IMG/VR virus record: IMGVR_UViG_3300036846_000351
Coordinates: 1-62,498 of that record
Direction: 5' to 3' (one strand)
DNA length: 62,498 bases
Source of the DNA: a virus
Position 1 is the stretch's first letter. Each line of letters opens with the position of its first letter. Below are positions 25,468 to 33,151 of this stretch, in pieces. A model generated the notes under the pieces. It saw only the letters and a program-made list of their open reading frames with translations, was not told the DNA's origin and ran no database searches. The position numbers and the translations under genes are program-made.

Positions 25468-25728
25468 TTAGCGAACACTGCCCGCGCCAGTGGTGTTGCG
25501 GTTGGGCAGCCCCGGCCCAGCGCCGTTGACGCTGGCGCCGCTCTTAGGCGCGAGTGCCTTCTTCATCGAGACCGGACCACCGGTGCTCTCCGGGCCAGGG
25601 ATCGGCTTCTGCGAAAAGCTCTTGCCCGGCCCACCAGGGCTGTTGTTAACCGTGTTGCCGCCCCCGCTGCCGGTGGTGCCGCTAGGCCCCTTACCCTTAT
25701 AGTAGGGGCCGCCGATCGTGCCGTGCAT
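25468..25728 (-). CDS. Small Gly/Pro-rich hypothetical protein
   Basis: The 86-residue protein starts at ATG 25728, preceded by AGGAGGA. It is rich in Gly, Pro, Ser and Lys (GKGPSGTTGSGGGNTVNN) and probably disordered. A similar sequence style is seen in the small genes at 32.5-33.1 kb. It may be a minor head or tail component. Confidence 0.5.
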   Translation of the reverse strand: MHGTIGGPYYKGKGPSGTTGSGGGNTVNNSPGGPGKSFSQKPIPGPESTGGPVSMKKALAPKSGASVNGAGPGLPNRNTTGAGSVR

Positions 25729-25741
25729 AACAATCCTCCTC

Positions 25742-25915
25742 TTAGCTAACCGGTTGCAGTCGGGGCCGTTCAGTTTCCTGATCCTGTTGCTGTTGCGCAC
25801 GAGCCTGATCGATGATCTTCTTGATGAGGGGGCTGGCCCGCTTAAACGACCCATCGCCCAAGAGATCGAGCACCTGATCCCATTCTTCACCCGCTAGCGT
25901 AACCGAGATATCCAT
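25742..25915 (-). CDS. Small helical hypothetical protein
   Basis: This 57-residue protein starts at ATG 25915 after GATAGGAG. It reads SVTLAGEEWDQVLDLLGDGS and then a helix ending in a QQQQDQE tail, the pattern of small phage proteins of unknown role found next to fibre genes. It lies between the fibre gene and the Gly/Pro-rich gene without gaps. Confidence 0.6.
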   Translation of the reverse strand: MDISVTLAGEEWDQVLDLLGDGSFKRASPLIKKIIDQARAQQQQDQETERPRLQPVS

Positions 25916-25923
25916 GTGATCTC

Positions 25924-28134
25924 CTATCGCATCCGCCGGGCTATGAGCTTACCCCAGCCGGTAACCGTGCCGCCGCCGATCGTGCAGGTCATTCCAAACC
26001 GCACGGCTGTGGTCGCGGCCAGCGGTATCCGGATCGGGGAAACCGGCTGGATCACCAGAGGTATGTTATTCGCCACCGGCATCAGCATGTTGCCGCCGAT
26101 CTGGTCGATCGATGGGGCGGCTGTCCCGCCCGTCGGGTTGATCCAGGCTTTGAAGGTTATCCCGTTCCCGTTGGTCATACTCAGGCCGGCGCTGGCAAAG
26201 ACAAGCCAGTCACCGGGGCCAAGCGACAGGGTTATAATCGAGGCATCGACATTATTGGTCAGCGCGATCCCGGAGGTGCTGAGCACCTGAGCCGTGAGAT
26301 ACTCACCAACCTGACCGGCGGGCGCGTCGTCGTTGGTTGTCGTGCCGGTGCGGACAAACGCCGTCGTCGCGAGTTGTAGCGAAGCGTCGGTCGGCACCGG
26401 CGCCGGCGCGGTGGGCTTCCCGGTAAAGACCGGCGACGCCAAGGGTGCGTAGTTCATATTGGACGCACCGGTCACCAGCCCCTTAGCATTGACGATCAGC
26501 CCCTGAAACGTGCCGGGATTGGAGTTCACTACCGGTAGCGTCGTCGCGATCGTCGGCGTGCCTGAGCCGGTGATGTCCCCGGTCAGGGTGATCACCGGCG
26601 GAGTGTGCCCCTCGACGATAGTCAGCCGGTCGTCGAGATCGTCGCTCGTCGTCGACAACTCCTTGACCGCATTGGTCAGCACATAGACCAGATGGGTCGG
26701 CGCGATCGTCGCCAGTGGTACGTTCGACGGCAACCCCTGCGCGATGTCAAGAAACTCCACCTCGGAGACCATCTCCGGCAGCACAGGATCGACGTTCGAC
26801 GCTAGCAGACCGTAATGCACCGTCGGCGTGGTCGTCCCCAACGGGTCGGCAAACGGGCTCCACTTAGCCTCACGCTTGCTGCCAGGCACGTAATAGTTAA
26901 ACGACACCGGGTTCAGTTGGAGTATCTCAGCGAGACCCTTTGAGTACGGTGTGACGTTTTCCTTCACCGTATCGTCTGAAATGACAATCCACGACCCGCT
27001 CTGGTTAGCAGTGCCGCCCGCGTTGAAGACAGCAAACGTGGCAAAAGTGGGTAAGCTCCAAAAGTTATGAACGTCGGATTTATAGTAAGCCGTCCTGTTG
27101 GCACAAAGATCAATACGCGACGCACCACTAGCAACGGCATCGGGGCCAAAGATTACCGCCGCCTCGGTGGCAAGACCGGTATCATATCCAAAATCAACAA
27201 AAGCATAATCAGTACCAGCGTCGCGGAGAAAAACCTGACCCGTAACGACACGGCCTAAAACCCCATCACCAGTTACATTTAAGCTAGCCCCGGATACATC
27301 ACCCGACGAGCTAAGCGTACTCCCGCTAATCGTCGTGCCGGTGATCGCACCGCTCACACCCAGCGACGCACCGGTGATCGCGCCGCTTACACCCAGCGAT
27401 GCGCCGGTGATCGCGCCGCTTACACCCAGCGACGCACCGGTGATCGCGGCGCCGGTGATCGCCCCGGCGTTGAGTGTACCGAGCGTCGTCGTGCCGGTAA
27501 CATTCAGCGTACTGTCGAGAGTAACCGCGCCAGTGGCGTGTAACGCACCCACCGTCAGGCTGCCCAACGACGCAGCACCAGATACGCCCAACGTCGCACC
27601 GTTAATCGCACCGGTTACATCCAACGACGCGCCGGTGATCGCACCGGCGTTAAGCGCGCCAAGCGTCGTCGTGCCGGCGACATTCAACGTGCTGTCAAGC
27701 GTCGTGGCACCAGTAGCGTGCAGCGTGCTCACCGTCGTCGCGCCGGCAGTCAAAGTTCCCAGCGTCGAGGCACCGGTTACGGTGAGCGTATTAAGGTGAG
27801 TGGCGCCGCTCACGGTAAGGTCGTGAACATTCAAAACGCCGCTGCCACCGGTAAAGTCTACGTTGTCAGTATTGAAATGAAATTTCGCGCCGGCGATATC
27901 GATGACCCCGAGAGTGATCCACTCAGCCGGAACGTAGACCCCCGCCGTGGCGCGCGCAGCGATGCACTGACGCAACGACGAGCTGGTCGTGTCCACCCAA
28001 TAACGATACCTGCCAGCACCTCCTGCTGTGCCCGAGGGCGGCACCGGCCCTGGGCTGAACTCCAGATCGAGGTCGAGATTAACCCCGATCCGGCGATCGT
28101 GCTTGGTATAGGGGTAGGTCAGTCCAGAGGTCAT
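25924..28134 (-). CDS. Tail fibre with internal S74-type chaperone domain and C1q-like end
   Basis: The 736-residue protein starts at ATG 28134. Residues about 20-100 form a small N-terminal domain. Residues about 100-290 are Gly/Ala/Thr/Ser-rich tandem repeats (period 11 residues in part: GASLGVSGAIT). Residues about 385-500 match the S74 intramolecular chaperone: SDDTVKENV with the Ser-Lys pair five residues apart, LNPVSFNYYV, HYGLLASNV, VLPEMV and a final helix. Unusually, about 235 residues follow: a TGDITGSG-type repeat, APLASPVFTGKPTAP, and a C1q/TNF-like domain at the C-terminus. S74 domains normally end the protein and are cut off. A near copy of motif 1 lies at 26528-26539. Confidence 0.8.
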   Translation of the reverse strand: MTSGLTYPYTKHDRRIGVNLDLDLEFSPGPVPPSGTAGGAGRYRYWVDTTSSSLRQCIAARATAGVYVPAEWITLGVIDIAGAKFHFNTDNVDFTGGSGVLNVHDLTVSGATHLNTLTVTGASTLGTLTAGATTVSTLHATGATTLDSTLNVAGTTTLGALNAGAITGASLDVTGAINGATLGVSGAASLGSLTVGALHATGAVTLDSTLNVTGTTTLGTLNAGAITGAAITGASLGVSGAITGASLGVSGAITGASLGVSGAITGTTISGSTLSSSGDVSGASLNVTGDGVLGRVVTGQVFLRDAGTDYAFVDFGYDTGLATEAAVIFGPDAVASGASRIDLCANRTAYYKSDVHNFWSLPTFATFAVFNAGGTANQSGSWIVISDDTVKENVTPYSKGLAEILQLNPVSFNYYVPGSKREAKWSPFADPLGTTTPTVHYGLLASNVDPVLPEMVSEVEFLDIAQGLPSNVPLATIAPTHLVYVLTNAVKELSTTSDDLDDRLTIVEGHTPPVITLTGDITGSGTPTIATTLPVVNSNPGTFQGLIVNAKGLVTGASNMNYAPLASPVFTGKPTAPAPVPTDASLQLATTAFVRTGTTTNDDAPAGQVGEYLTAQVLSTSGIALTNNVDASIITLSLGPGDWLVFASAGLSMTNGNGITFKAWINPTGGTAAPSIDQIGGNMLMPVANNIPLVIQPVSPIRIPLAATTAVRFGMTCTIGGGTVTGWGKLIARRMR
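27336..27445 (-). repeat. Tandem 33-bp repeats in the fibre gene
   Basis: Three to four near-identical 33-bp units encode ITGASLGVSGA. Longer, more diverged repeats continue to about 27800. They form a beta-helical or collagen-like shaft. High identity between units suggests recent expansion. Confidence 0.85.
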
Positions 28135-28138
28135 GCGC

Positions 28139-28918
28139 TCACCCCAATATCGGGAACAGCTTCGTACCCACCGCCCAATAAATGCCGGTCCACTCAAACG
28201 TTAGATCGTCGCCGTTGATGTTGGAGACAAACTCGGTGCCGATATCGCCAAAATTCTCCGAGCCGAAGGCGCCGATAAAGGTCACCGGGTAGGTACTCGC
28301 GGTCAGCCCATAATCGAGGACCATCACCACATCGCCCAGTGCCGGCGATGGCGGCAAGGTCACGGTAATCGGCGCCGACTGCTGGTTATCGATATAGACC
28401 CGACCCTGAAACCCAAGCGGGAGCGCCGTCGTCATCGTGATGAACAGCGGATAGACGTACACCGGAAAGGTCGGCGCAAGCGCAAGCATGCCCGGATTGA
28501 GCGGCTGATCAATCTTCAGAAGGACATCAACCTCGCGCTTACGTAGCGACACCCCAGCGGTCGCTACGAAACTAACCACATAAGTCAGCCCCGGCGTACC
28601 CGACGCCATGTCAAGCGCCACCGCCTTACCAGCTTGAACGATGTTGTTCCGCCAGAATGACAGCGGGTAGAGGTCCTCCGGTATGACGATCGAACTCGTC
28701 TGATCAAGTGGGTAATTCGCCTGCCAAGGGGGCACCGTCTGCGGTGGATCGGCGGCGATCAGCAAATGCTCCAGTAAAGTGATGGACTCACTAGGGTCAA
28801 GCCAACAGCTAAAATCAATAAGCAGCCTGGATATATCCATATTATCCTTATCGACAGGCCCAAACGGCACGCCTTTATCATCGTCAGTATTAACCGCGAA
28901 GTAGTATTCGTTTGCCAT
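28139..28918 (-). CDS. Virion protein, possibly head-tail or fibre-associated
   Basis: This 259-residue protein opens MANEYYFAVNTDDDKGVPFG and contains DISRLLIDFSCWLDPSESIT and IDQPLNPGMLALAP, the pattern of a conserved phage protein in which two beta domains are fused. The C-terminal half has a beta pattern and ends GIYWAVGTKLFPILG. Such proteins lie between tail adaptor and fibre genes. The precise role is unknown. Confidence 0.6.
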   Translation of the reverse strand: MANEYYFAVNTDDDKGVPFGPVDKDNMDISRLLIDFSCWLDPSESITLLEHLLIAADPPQTVPPWQANYPLDQTSSIVIPEDLYPLSFWRNNIVQAGKAVALDMASGTPGLTYVVSFVATAGVSLRKREVDVLLKIDQPLNPGMLALAPTFPVYVYPLFITMTTALPLGFQGRVYIDNQQSAPITVTLPPSPALGDVVMVLDYGLTASTYPVTFIGAFGSENFGDIGTEFVSNINGDDLTFEWTGIYWAVGTKLFPILG

Positions 28919-29763
28919 CAGTGCCGCCGTCCTAAAGCAAAGTATGGGTAGTACCAGGACGCGCCGTCGGTAATGAACTGCGACTGAACGTGCGCCCTCG
29001 CCTGAATGACCCCGTGGCGAAACTCTAGCGCTTTAAGCCTGCCCATCTGCGGATCGGTGTAGGGCTTACCCGGCTGCAAAAAAAGCCGCGACAGCGTGCC
29101 GGCAACAAAAGCGTCGTACCACATCGCCCAGATGTCATCGTCAAAAGGCGCGTCGACACAATCAGGACGAAGGGACAGCAGAACCTCACCGGTGCGGGTA
29201 TTATCTGGGATCGGCCATGTCAGGTCGCGCAACCGTCCCGGAGGCTCGAATTTGGGCTTATTCAGTCCACCCGAAAAGCCAAGGAACCGCGACACGCGCC
29301 AGTGCGCATCCCACGGGTCAAAACTAAGGGTGACAACCCCAGGGTCCATCCGCCAGTAAACGTGCTCGCGGCGGTAGGTAGAGTCGACAAAAAACTTATG
29401 GATCGTCCGCCACGCTTCGAGCTGAACAACATCCGTGGTCACCCCAGGCAATTGCAACTGCACCTCATCGTAGAGCGCGTCCAAACCCGTCTTACAGACA
29501 AAGGGCTCGCATTCCGGTGTAACGATGACCGGCAAGATAGGATCGCCGCTATTGCGGCCTGGACGACCAGGCGTGCCCGGCGGTCCCTGCGGCCCAACAC
29601 CAGGGCCGGGCGCACCGGGCTGGTTGACCGCCGCGACCCATTGATACGAGCCGCTGGGGTCCGGTCCGAACCACAGATAGAGTTGACCTCCGACACTATC
29701 CCACCAACCGTCGCCGACGGCGGGAGCAGGTGGAGGAGTATCGCCGACGCTGATCGTACTCAC
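28918..29763 (-). CDS. Tail-associated protein with short collagen-like segment
   Basis: The first 50 residues show GDGWWDSVGGQLYLWFGPDPSG, a small fibre head pattern. Residues 50-70 are collagen-like triplets (GPGVGPQGPPGTPGRPG). The remaining 200 residues form a conserved domain (DALYDEVQLQLPGVTTDVV, FDDDIWAMWYDAFVAGTLSRLF) typical of podoviral adaptor or tail proteins next to the DUF6682 gene. It overlaps its neighbour by one base. Confidence 0.6.
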   Translation of the reverse strand: MSTISVGDTPPPAPAVGDGWWDSVGGQLYLWFGPDPSGSYQWVAAVNQPGAPGPGVGPQGPPGTPGRPGRNSGDPILPVIVTPECEPFVCKTGLDALYDEVQLQLPGVTTDVVQLEAWRTIHKFFVDSTYRREHVYWRMDPGVVTLSFDPWDAHWRVSRFLGFSGGLNKPKFEPPGRLRDLTWPIPDNTRTGEVLLSLRPDCVDAPFDDDIWAMWYDAFVAGTLSRLFLQPGKPYTDPQMGRLKALEFRHGVIQARAHVQSQFITDGASWYYPYFALGRRH

Positions 29764-29767
29764 GGCG

Positions 29768-30145
29768 CTAACCCGAATGCTTTAACAACATTGAGGTGAA
29801 TTTTGACATCAATGCTACCGCCCGCCCGTCCTCGCTAAACGTGTCCTCGGTCAGCTCCGACCGGCCCACGACATAGAACAGCAGCGGCGAATAGAACTGA
29901 TCGTCGAACGAGAATACCAAGTCTTGGTCACGCGGATACGCATAGATAGGCACCGTCTTGCGCAGCCCATAGCGCAGAAACGCGTCAGGCCGCTTGGCGC
30001 GGATTTGCAGCACGCCCTCATTGAGCGCCGCCACGAGGTCACCATCGGGGAACCTCGGCACCCCGTTGTTGATCGGCACCTCGTCGTTCAGCAGTTGCCG
30101 TGCTTCGGTGATCAACTGGCCGACCGTGCGGCTCGCTAGCGTCAT
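29768..30145 (-). CDS. Head-tail adaptor (DUF6682-type)
   Basis: The 125-residue protein has the adaptor pattern VGQLITEARQLLNDE, RFPDGDLVAALNEGVLQIRAKRPDA and a C-terminal VALMSKFTSMLLK helix. This is the form of the small ring protein that docks the tail to the portal in podoviruses. It follows the coat gene and precedes the tail genes, as expected. A rho-independent terminator and a motif 1 copy lie just upstream. Confidence 0.75.
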   Translation of the reverse strand: MTLASRTVGQLITEARQLLNDEVPINNGVPRFPDGDLVAALNEGVLQIRAKRPDAFLRYGLRKTVPIYAYPRDQDLVFSFDDQFYSPLLFYVVGRSELTEDTFSEDGRAVALMSKFTSMLLKHSG

Positions 30146-30156
30146 CTACACCTCCG

Positions 30157-30183
30157 AAAAGGGAAGGGGGTCACCCCCCTCCC
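30157..30183 (-). terminator. Rho-independent terminator after the coat gene
   Basis: Read leftward, GGGAGGGGGGT and ACCCCCTTCCC form a GC-rich stem with almost no loop, followed by TTTT. It lies 16 bp after the coat gene stop and immediately next to the motif 1 copy at 30184-30195. It would let the coat gene be expressed above the tail genes. Confidence 0.75.
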
Positions 30184-30198
30184 ACTACCGGTAGTGGC

Positions 30199-31152
30199 TT
30201 ACGACGGAGCGGCGTACAACTCAACGAGCGCGGTGCCGTCCAAGACCTTAAAGCCGTAAACCTGCAACCCGCGCAGCAGTGTGCCAAAGGTCGACTCCGA
30301 CCGCAGCGTTTCCATCTGGCTGATCTGCGAGGCGAAGGTGAGCCCCGCACTGATCCCACCAAAAATCCGCGTTACGGTGTGGGTGGTGTCGGTCGCCGTC
30401 GGCAACAGGTTCGAGCTGTAGAGCGTGAACCGGTCGATCATACCGAGACGCCCATTCCGCGCCAGCGAGATGCCATCACCGGAGATCGAGGCGTCACGCA
30501 GGTCCGACTTCTTGATAAGCGAACCCAGCCACGGCGGGATAACTAGCCACCGCCCAGTCTCGGGCATATTCTGCTCATCCAGCACCTGACCCATATCAAC
30601 GATGTGGTCGATGATATCGGCCTTAGTCGGGACAATAGGCGCGCCGGTCGCGCCCAGGTTAATGTTGGCGCTCTTGATCCCCGCCGTCGCACCCTTGTTT
30701 GCCGCAACGATCCCCGTATCGATACCTGCCAGAACGCCGGTGTCGATGGTGATCTTAAGCTGCTCCGACGCATCGTCCGCCCACATCGACATGAGGTTCA
30801 TGTCGCTCTGGCGCTCCATAATGTCGTCGAGGACCAGGTTGAAGTATTTGGCGAAGTCGATGGTCAGCTCGACCGCTGTCGAGGACGGACGATCAACAGT
30901 CAACGTCTGGTCGAGGGTGTAATCGCGGATCGTGATCGTGGGCTTGGTGCGGATTTTCACCTTATCGCCCATGTTCTTGATCTCGCCCTCGTAATCGGTG
31001 TTGCTGATCGCAGTCAGCACCGTCGCGGCGTAGAACTTCTCGATGAGCTTGCCACTCCAAATTTCGGGGATAAACACGCCACCGGCGGGTGCCCCCGAAT
31101 AAGCAGGATTGGCAGCGACGCCCAGATAGGGCGTACCCTGCGCAATAGCCAT
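30199..31152 (-). CDS. Major capsid protein
   Basis: The protein has 317 residues and follows the scaffold gene directly. It shows the order of podoviral HK97-fold coats: an N-terminal arm with GGVFIPEIWSGKLIEKFYAATVL, IKNMGDKVKIRTKPTITIRDY (E-loop region), TVELTIDFAKYFNLVLDDI (spine helix region) and a C-terminal ESTFGTLLRGLQVYGFKVLDG. It has no transmembrane or enzyme motif. The gene is preceded by a strong AGGAGGA. Confidence 0.9.
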   Translation of the reverse strand: MAIAQGTPYLGVAANPAYSGAPAGGVFIPEIWSGKLIEKFYAATVLTAISNTDYEGEIKNMGDKVKIRTKPTITIRDYTLDQTLTVDRPSSTAVELTIDFAKYFNLVLDDIMERQSDMNLMSMWADDASEQLKITIDTGVLAGIDTGIVAANKGATAGIKSANINLGATGAPIVPTKADIIDHIVDMGQVLDEQNMPETGRWLVIPPWLGSLIKKSDLRDASISGDGISLARNGRLGMIDRFTLYSSNLLPTATDTTHTVTRIFGGISAGLTFASQISQMETLRSESTFGTLLRGLQVYGFKVLDGTALVELYAAPS

Positions 31153-31161
31153 TTAGTCCTC

Positions 31162-32238
31162 CTACTGGATGCGCCCCTCCTGCGCCGCCTGGAGGATGTC
31201 CCTTTCGAGTGCGTCGCCCTCGGCTTCGCGCCCCCGGTATCTCCCATCCGTGCGGTCCCGGTAGAAGCGTGTGATTTCGGGTCGTGACCAGATACGCGGT
31301 TGTGGAGCGCCGTCTGATCCGCCGGAGCCGCCTGCGGCTCGGCCCGGAACCACCAAGTCCTCTAGCCGGGTCCCCGCTGAAGCGTAGTGTCCGTTTCCGC
31401 TACCATTCGGGCGGACACCATTGCCAGTCTGAGGCTGTGCTGGTGGAGGTGGAGGTACGGTGTGCTCAGCCATGTACTTCCTGAAGAACCTACCCGTGCG
31501 CATGGCGTCGCCGTTGGCGTAGGCGTGCTGAAGCATCGTGTTACGCGACACTCCAGAATACTCGTCGACACCCTGAAGCCAGCGGATGAACTCGGGGTCA
31601 GTGTTGACACCGCGCCAACCTGCCAGCTCAGGGTCCTTATCAAGCGCGTCAAAGACGCGATCCTGAATGTTCTGATTGCTAAGGTTCTGCTGTCCCCCTT
31701 CAAGCCTCGCGATCTTGCCGTTTAGCTCGGCGATGATCGGCTCATAACGTGCGGACGCGGCCCGCGCCGCCGCCTGAAGAAAATCCTCACCGTAGAGGTC
31801 GATGTCGCCCTGCTCGAACGTCATCGGCCCCGGCGGCGCTGGCGGGGCGGCAGCCGGCGCTGCCGGCGGCGCCTGCATCGTCGCCAGGAGGCGCTCCATG
31901 CCCTGGACCTGCGCCCGTAACCCGGCGGTCTCGCTGTCGTACTTACCCTGAAGCGTGCGGTAACGCTGCTCCCAATTATCGGCGGAAGCATGCGGCGGCG
32001 TTGGTGGTGCCGCCGAGGGCTCGGCTGCGGCAGCGGGCGGGGGAACGGGAGGTGGTGTTCCCCTACCGACTACCGTAGTGTCACCGCCCTCCGGCGGCAC
32101 CACCTCCGTCGACGGCGGAGCCTCGTCCCCACGATCGCCACGCCCTGCCGCCAATTCACGCTGCAATTCCTCGGCGCGCTCGGCCTGGCGGCGCACCTGC
32201 TCGGGAATGACAACGCTGGTGTCGATAGCGTCAGCCAT
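31162..32238 (-). CDS. Capsid scaffold protein
   Basis: This 358-residue protein is Pro/Ala-rich in its first 110 residues and then has a coiled-coil (WEQRYRTLQGKYDSETAGLRAQVQGMERLL) and a charged C-terminus. This composition and its position directly upstream of the coat gene are typical of scaffolds that are lost from the mature head. It overlaps its upstream neighbour by 8 bp. An 11-bp motif 1 copy (32069-32079) encodes TTVV in the linker. Confidence 0.8.
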   Translation of the reverse strand: MADAIDTSVVIPEQVRRQAERAEELQRELAAGRGDRGDEAPPSTEVVPPEGGDTTVVGRGTPPPVPPPAAAAEPSAAPPTPPHASADNWEQRYRTLQGKYDSETAGLRAQVQGMERLLATMQAPPAAPAAAPPAPPGPMTFEQGDIDLYGEDFLQAAARAASARYEPIIAELNGKIARLEGGQQNLSNQNIQDRVFDALDKDPELAGWRGVNTDPEFIRWLQGVDEYSGVSRNTMLQHAYANGDAMRTGRFFRKYMAEHTVPPPPPAQPQTGNGVRPNGSGNGHYASAGTRLEDLVVPGRAAGGSGGSDGAPQPRIWSRPEITRFYRDRTDGRYRGREAEGDALERDILQAAQEGRIQ

Positions 32239-32497
32239 TGTGCTGTGCCTTCACATGCGTTTTTGGCACACGATTGCCGGGCAACGGGTTCTCGATCATC
32301 TCGATGTACGACCGCAGGTCGCGCAGCGCCCGCGCGTAACCAGTCGCGTCGACCCGCCCGTTACCCGCCTCGATATCGAGCGCCTTGTGCATAAAAACCG
32401 ACATCTGCTCGTCGAGCGCAGTGACGAACTGCCGCCAATCCGAGTTACCCCGCAGATTGGTGATCGCCTCAAACGCCGCTGAGCCGAGATTAACCAC
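32231..32497 (-). CDS. Small virion-operon protein
   Basis: The 88-residue protein is helical (FEAITNLRGNSDWRQFVTALDEQM and YARALRDLRSYIEMIENP). A similar small helical gene lies between portal and scaffold in many podoviruses. It overlaps both neighbours. Function unknown. Confidence 0.65.
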   Translation of the reverse strand: MVNLGSAAFEAITNLRGNSDWRQFVTALDEQMSVFMHKALDIEAGNGRVDATGYARALRDLRSYIEMIENPLPGNRVPKTHVKAQHNG

Positions 32498-32883
32498 TAG
32501 AGCAGCCCTCCTCCGACCAACCCACCAAAACCACCGCCCGGCTTGCCCTTCTTGCCGTAGTGATTGACCGAGTGAGCGCCCTGGTCGCCGCCGGTAATCT
32601 GCGACAGACCGGCGCCCCGGCGCCCAACGACGCTGCCCATGTCCTGGCGCTTGAGCGACTTGGGCGGTCCCGCAGCCTCGGGGTCCTTCATCGGGCCAAA
32701 CATCGGCCCCATGCCGCTAGGACCGTCATTGTCGGTCGACTGAAGATAGGTCGGCGCTTGCTTGGGCTCGGACGCGTGCGACGGCGCAGTGCCGTAATCA
32801 GTCGTTGAAAGCGGCTTCGGCCTCGCTACCGGTGGCACTAACGGTGGCGATACGAATGGCTTCTTGTCGTATCCGCGTGCCAT
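32497..32883 (-). CDS. Small virion-operon protein, disordered
   Basis: The 128-residue protein is rich in Pro, Gly, Lys and Ser with no clear fold, ending in a run of Gly and Lys. It overlaps both neighbouring genes by one base. It may be a minor head component. No family is recognised. Confidence 0.6.
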   Translation of the reverse strand: MARGYDKKPFVSPPLVPPVARPKPLSTTDYGTAPSHASEPKQAPTYLQSTDNDGPSGMGPMFGPMKDPEAAGPPKSLKRQDMGSVVGRRGAGLSQITGGDQGAHSVNHYGKKGKPGGGFGGLVGGGLL

Positions 32884-33128
32884 TAGTCGACTCCACCGAC
32901 GTAAATGTCGGTCGCCGGGACATTCCGGGGGTTGAACGGCGCATCCTGGGTATCGCTCGGCTTCGAGCCACCCTTGGGGTAAGAGCGCGAGCTGCCGGTC
33001 GGACCCGACCCGCTGTTCGAGCGGTCCTCGGCGCTGTCATAACCTGCGCCACCCCCGCTGCCGGACCCGCCCTTGGTCATTTCCAAGTTCTTGGTGGAGA
33101 GCTGCTTGCTTTGTCCAAGTGCCGCCAT
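32883..33128 (-). CDS. Small virion-operon protein
   Basis: The 81-residue protein is Gly/Ser-rich and probably disordered; the C-terminus reads NPRNVPATDIYVGGVD. The start codon overlaps a motif 2-like element on this strand (33147-33127: AAAATAG, GAGGTTC, ATATTAT) that includes the AGGAGG ribosome binding site. Confidence 0.6.
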   Translation of the reverse strand: MAALGQSKQLSTKNLEMTKGGSGSGGGAGYDSAEDRSNSGSGPTGSSRSYPKGGSKPSDTQDAPFNPRNVPATDIYVGGVD

Positions 33129-33151
33129 AATATGAACCTCCTATTTTAAGC

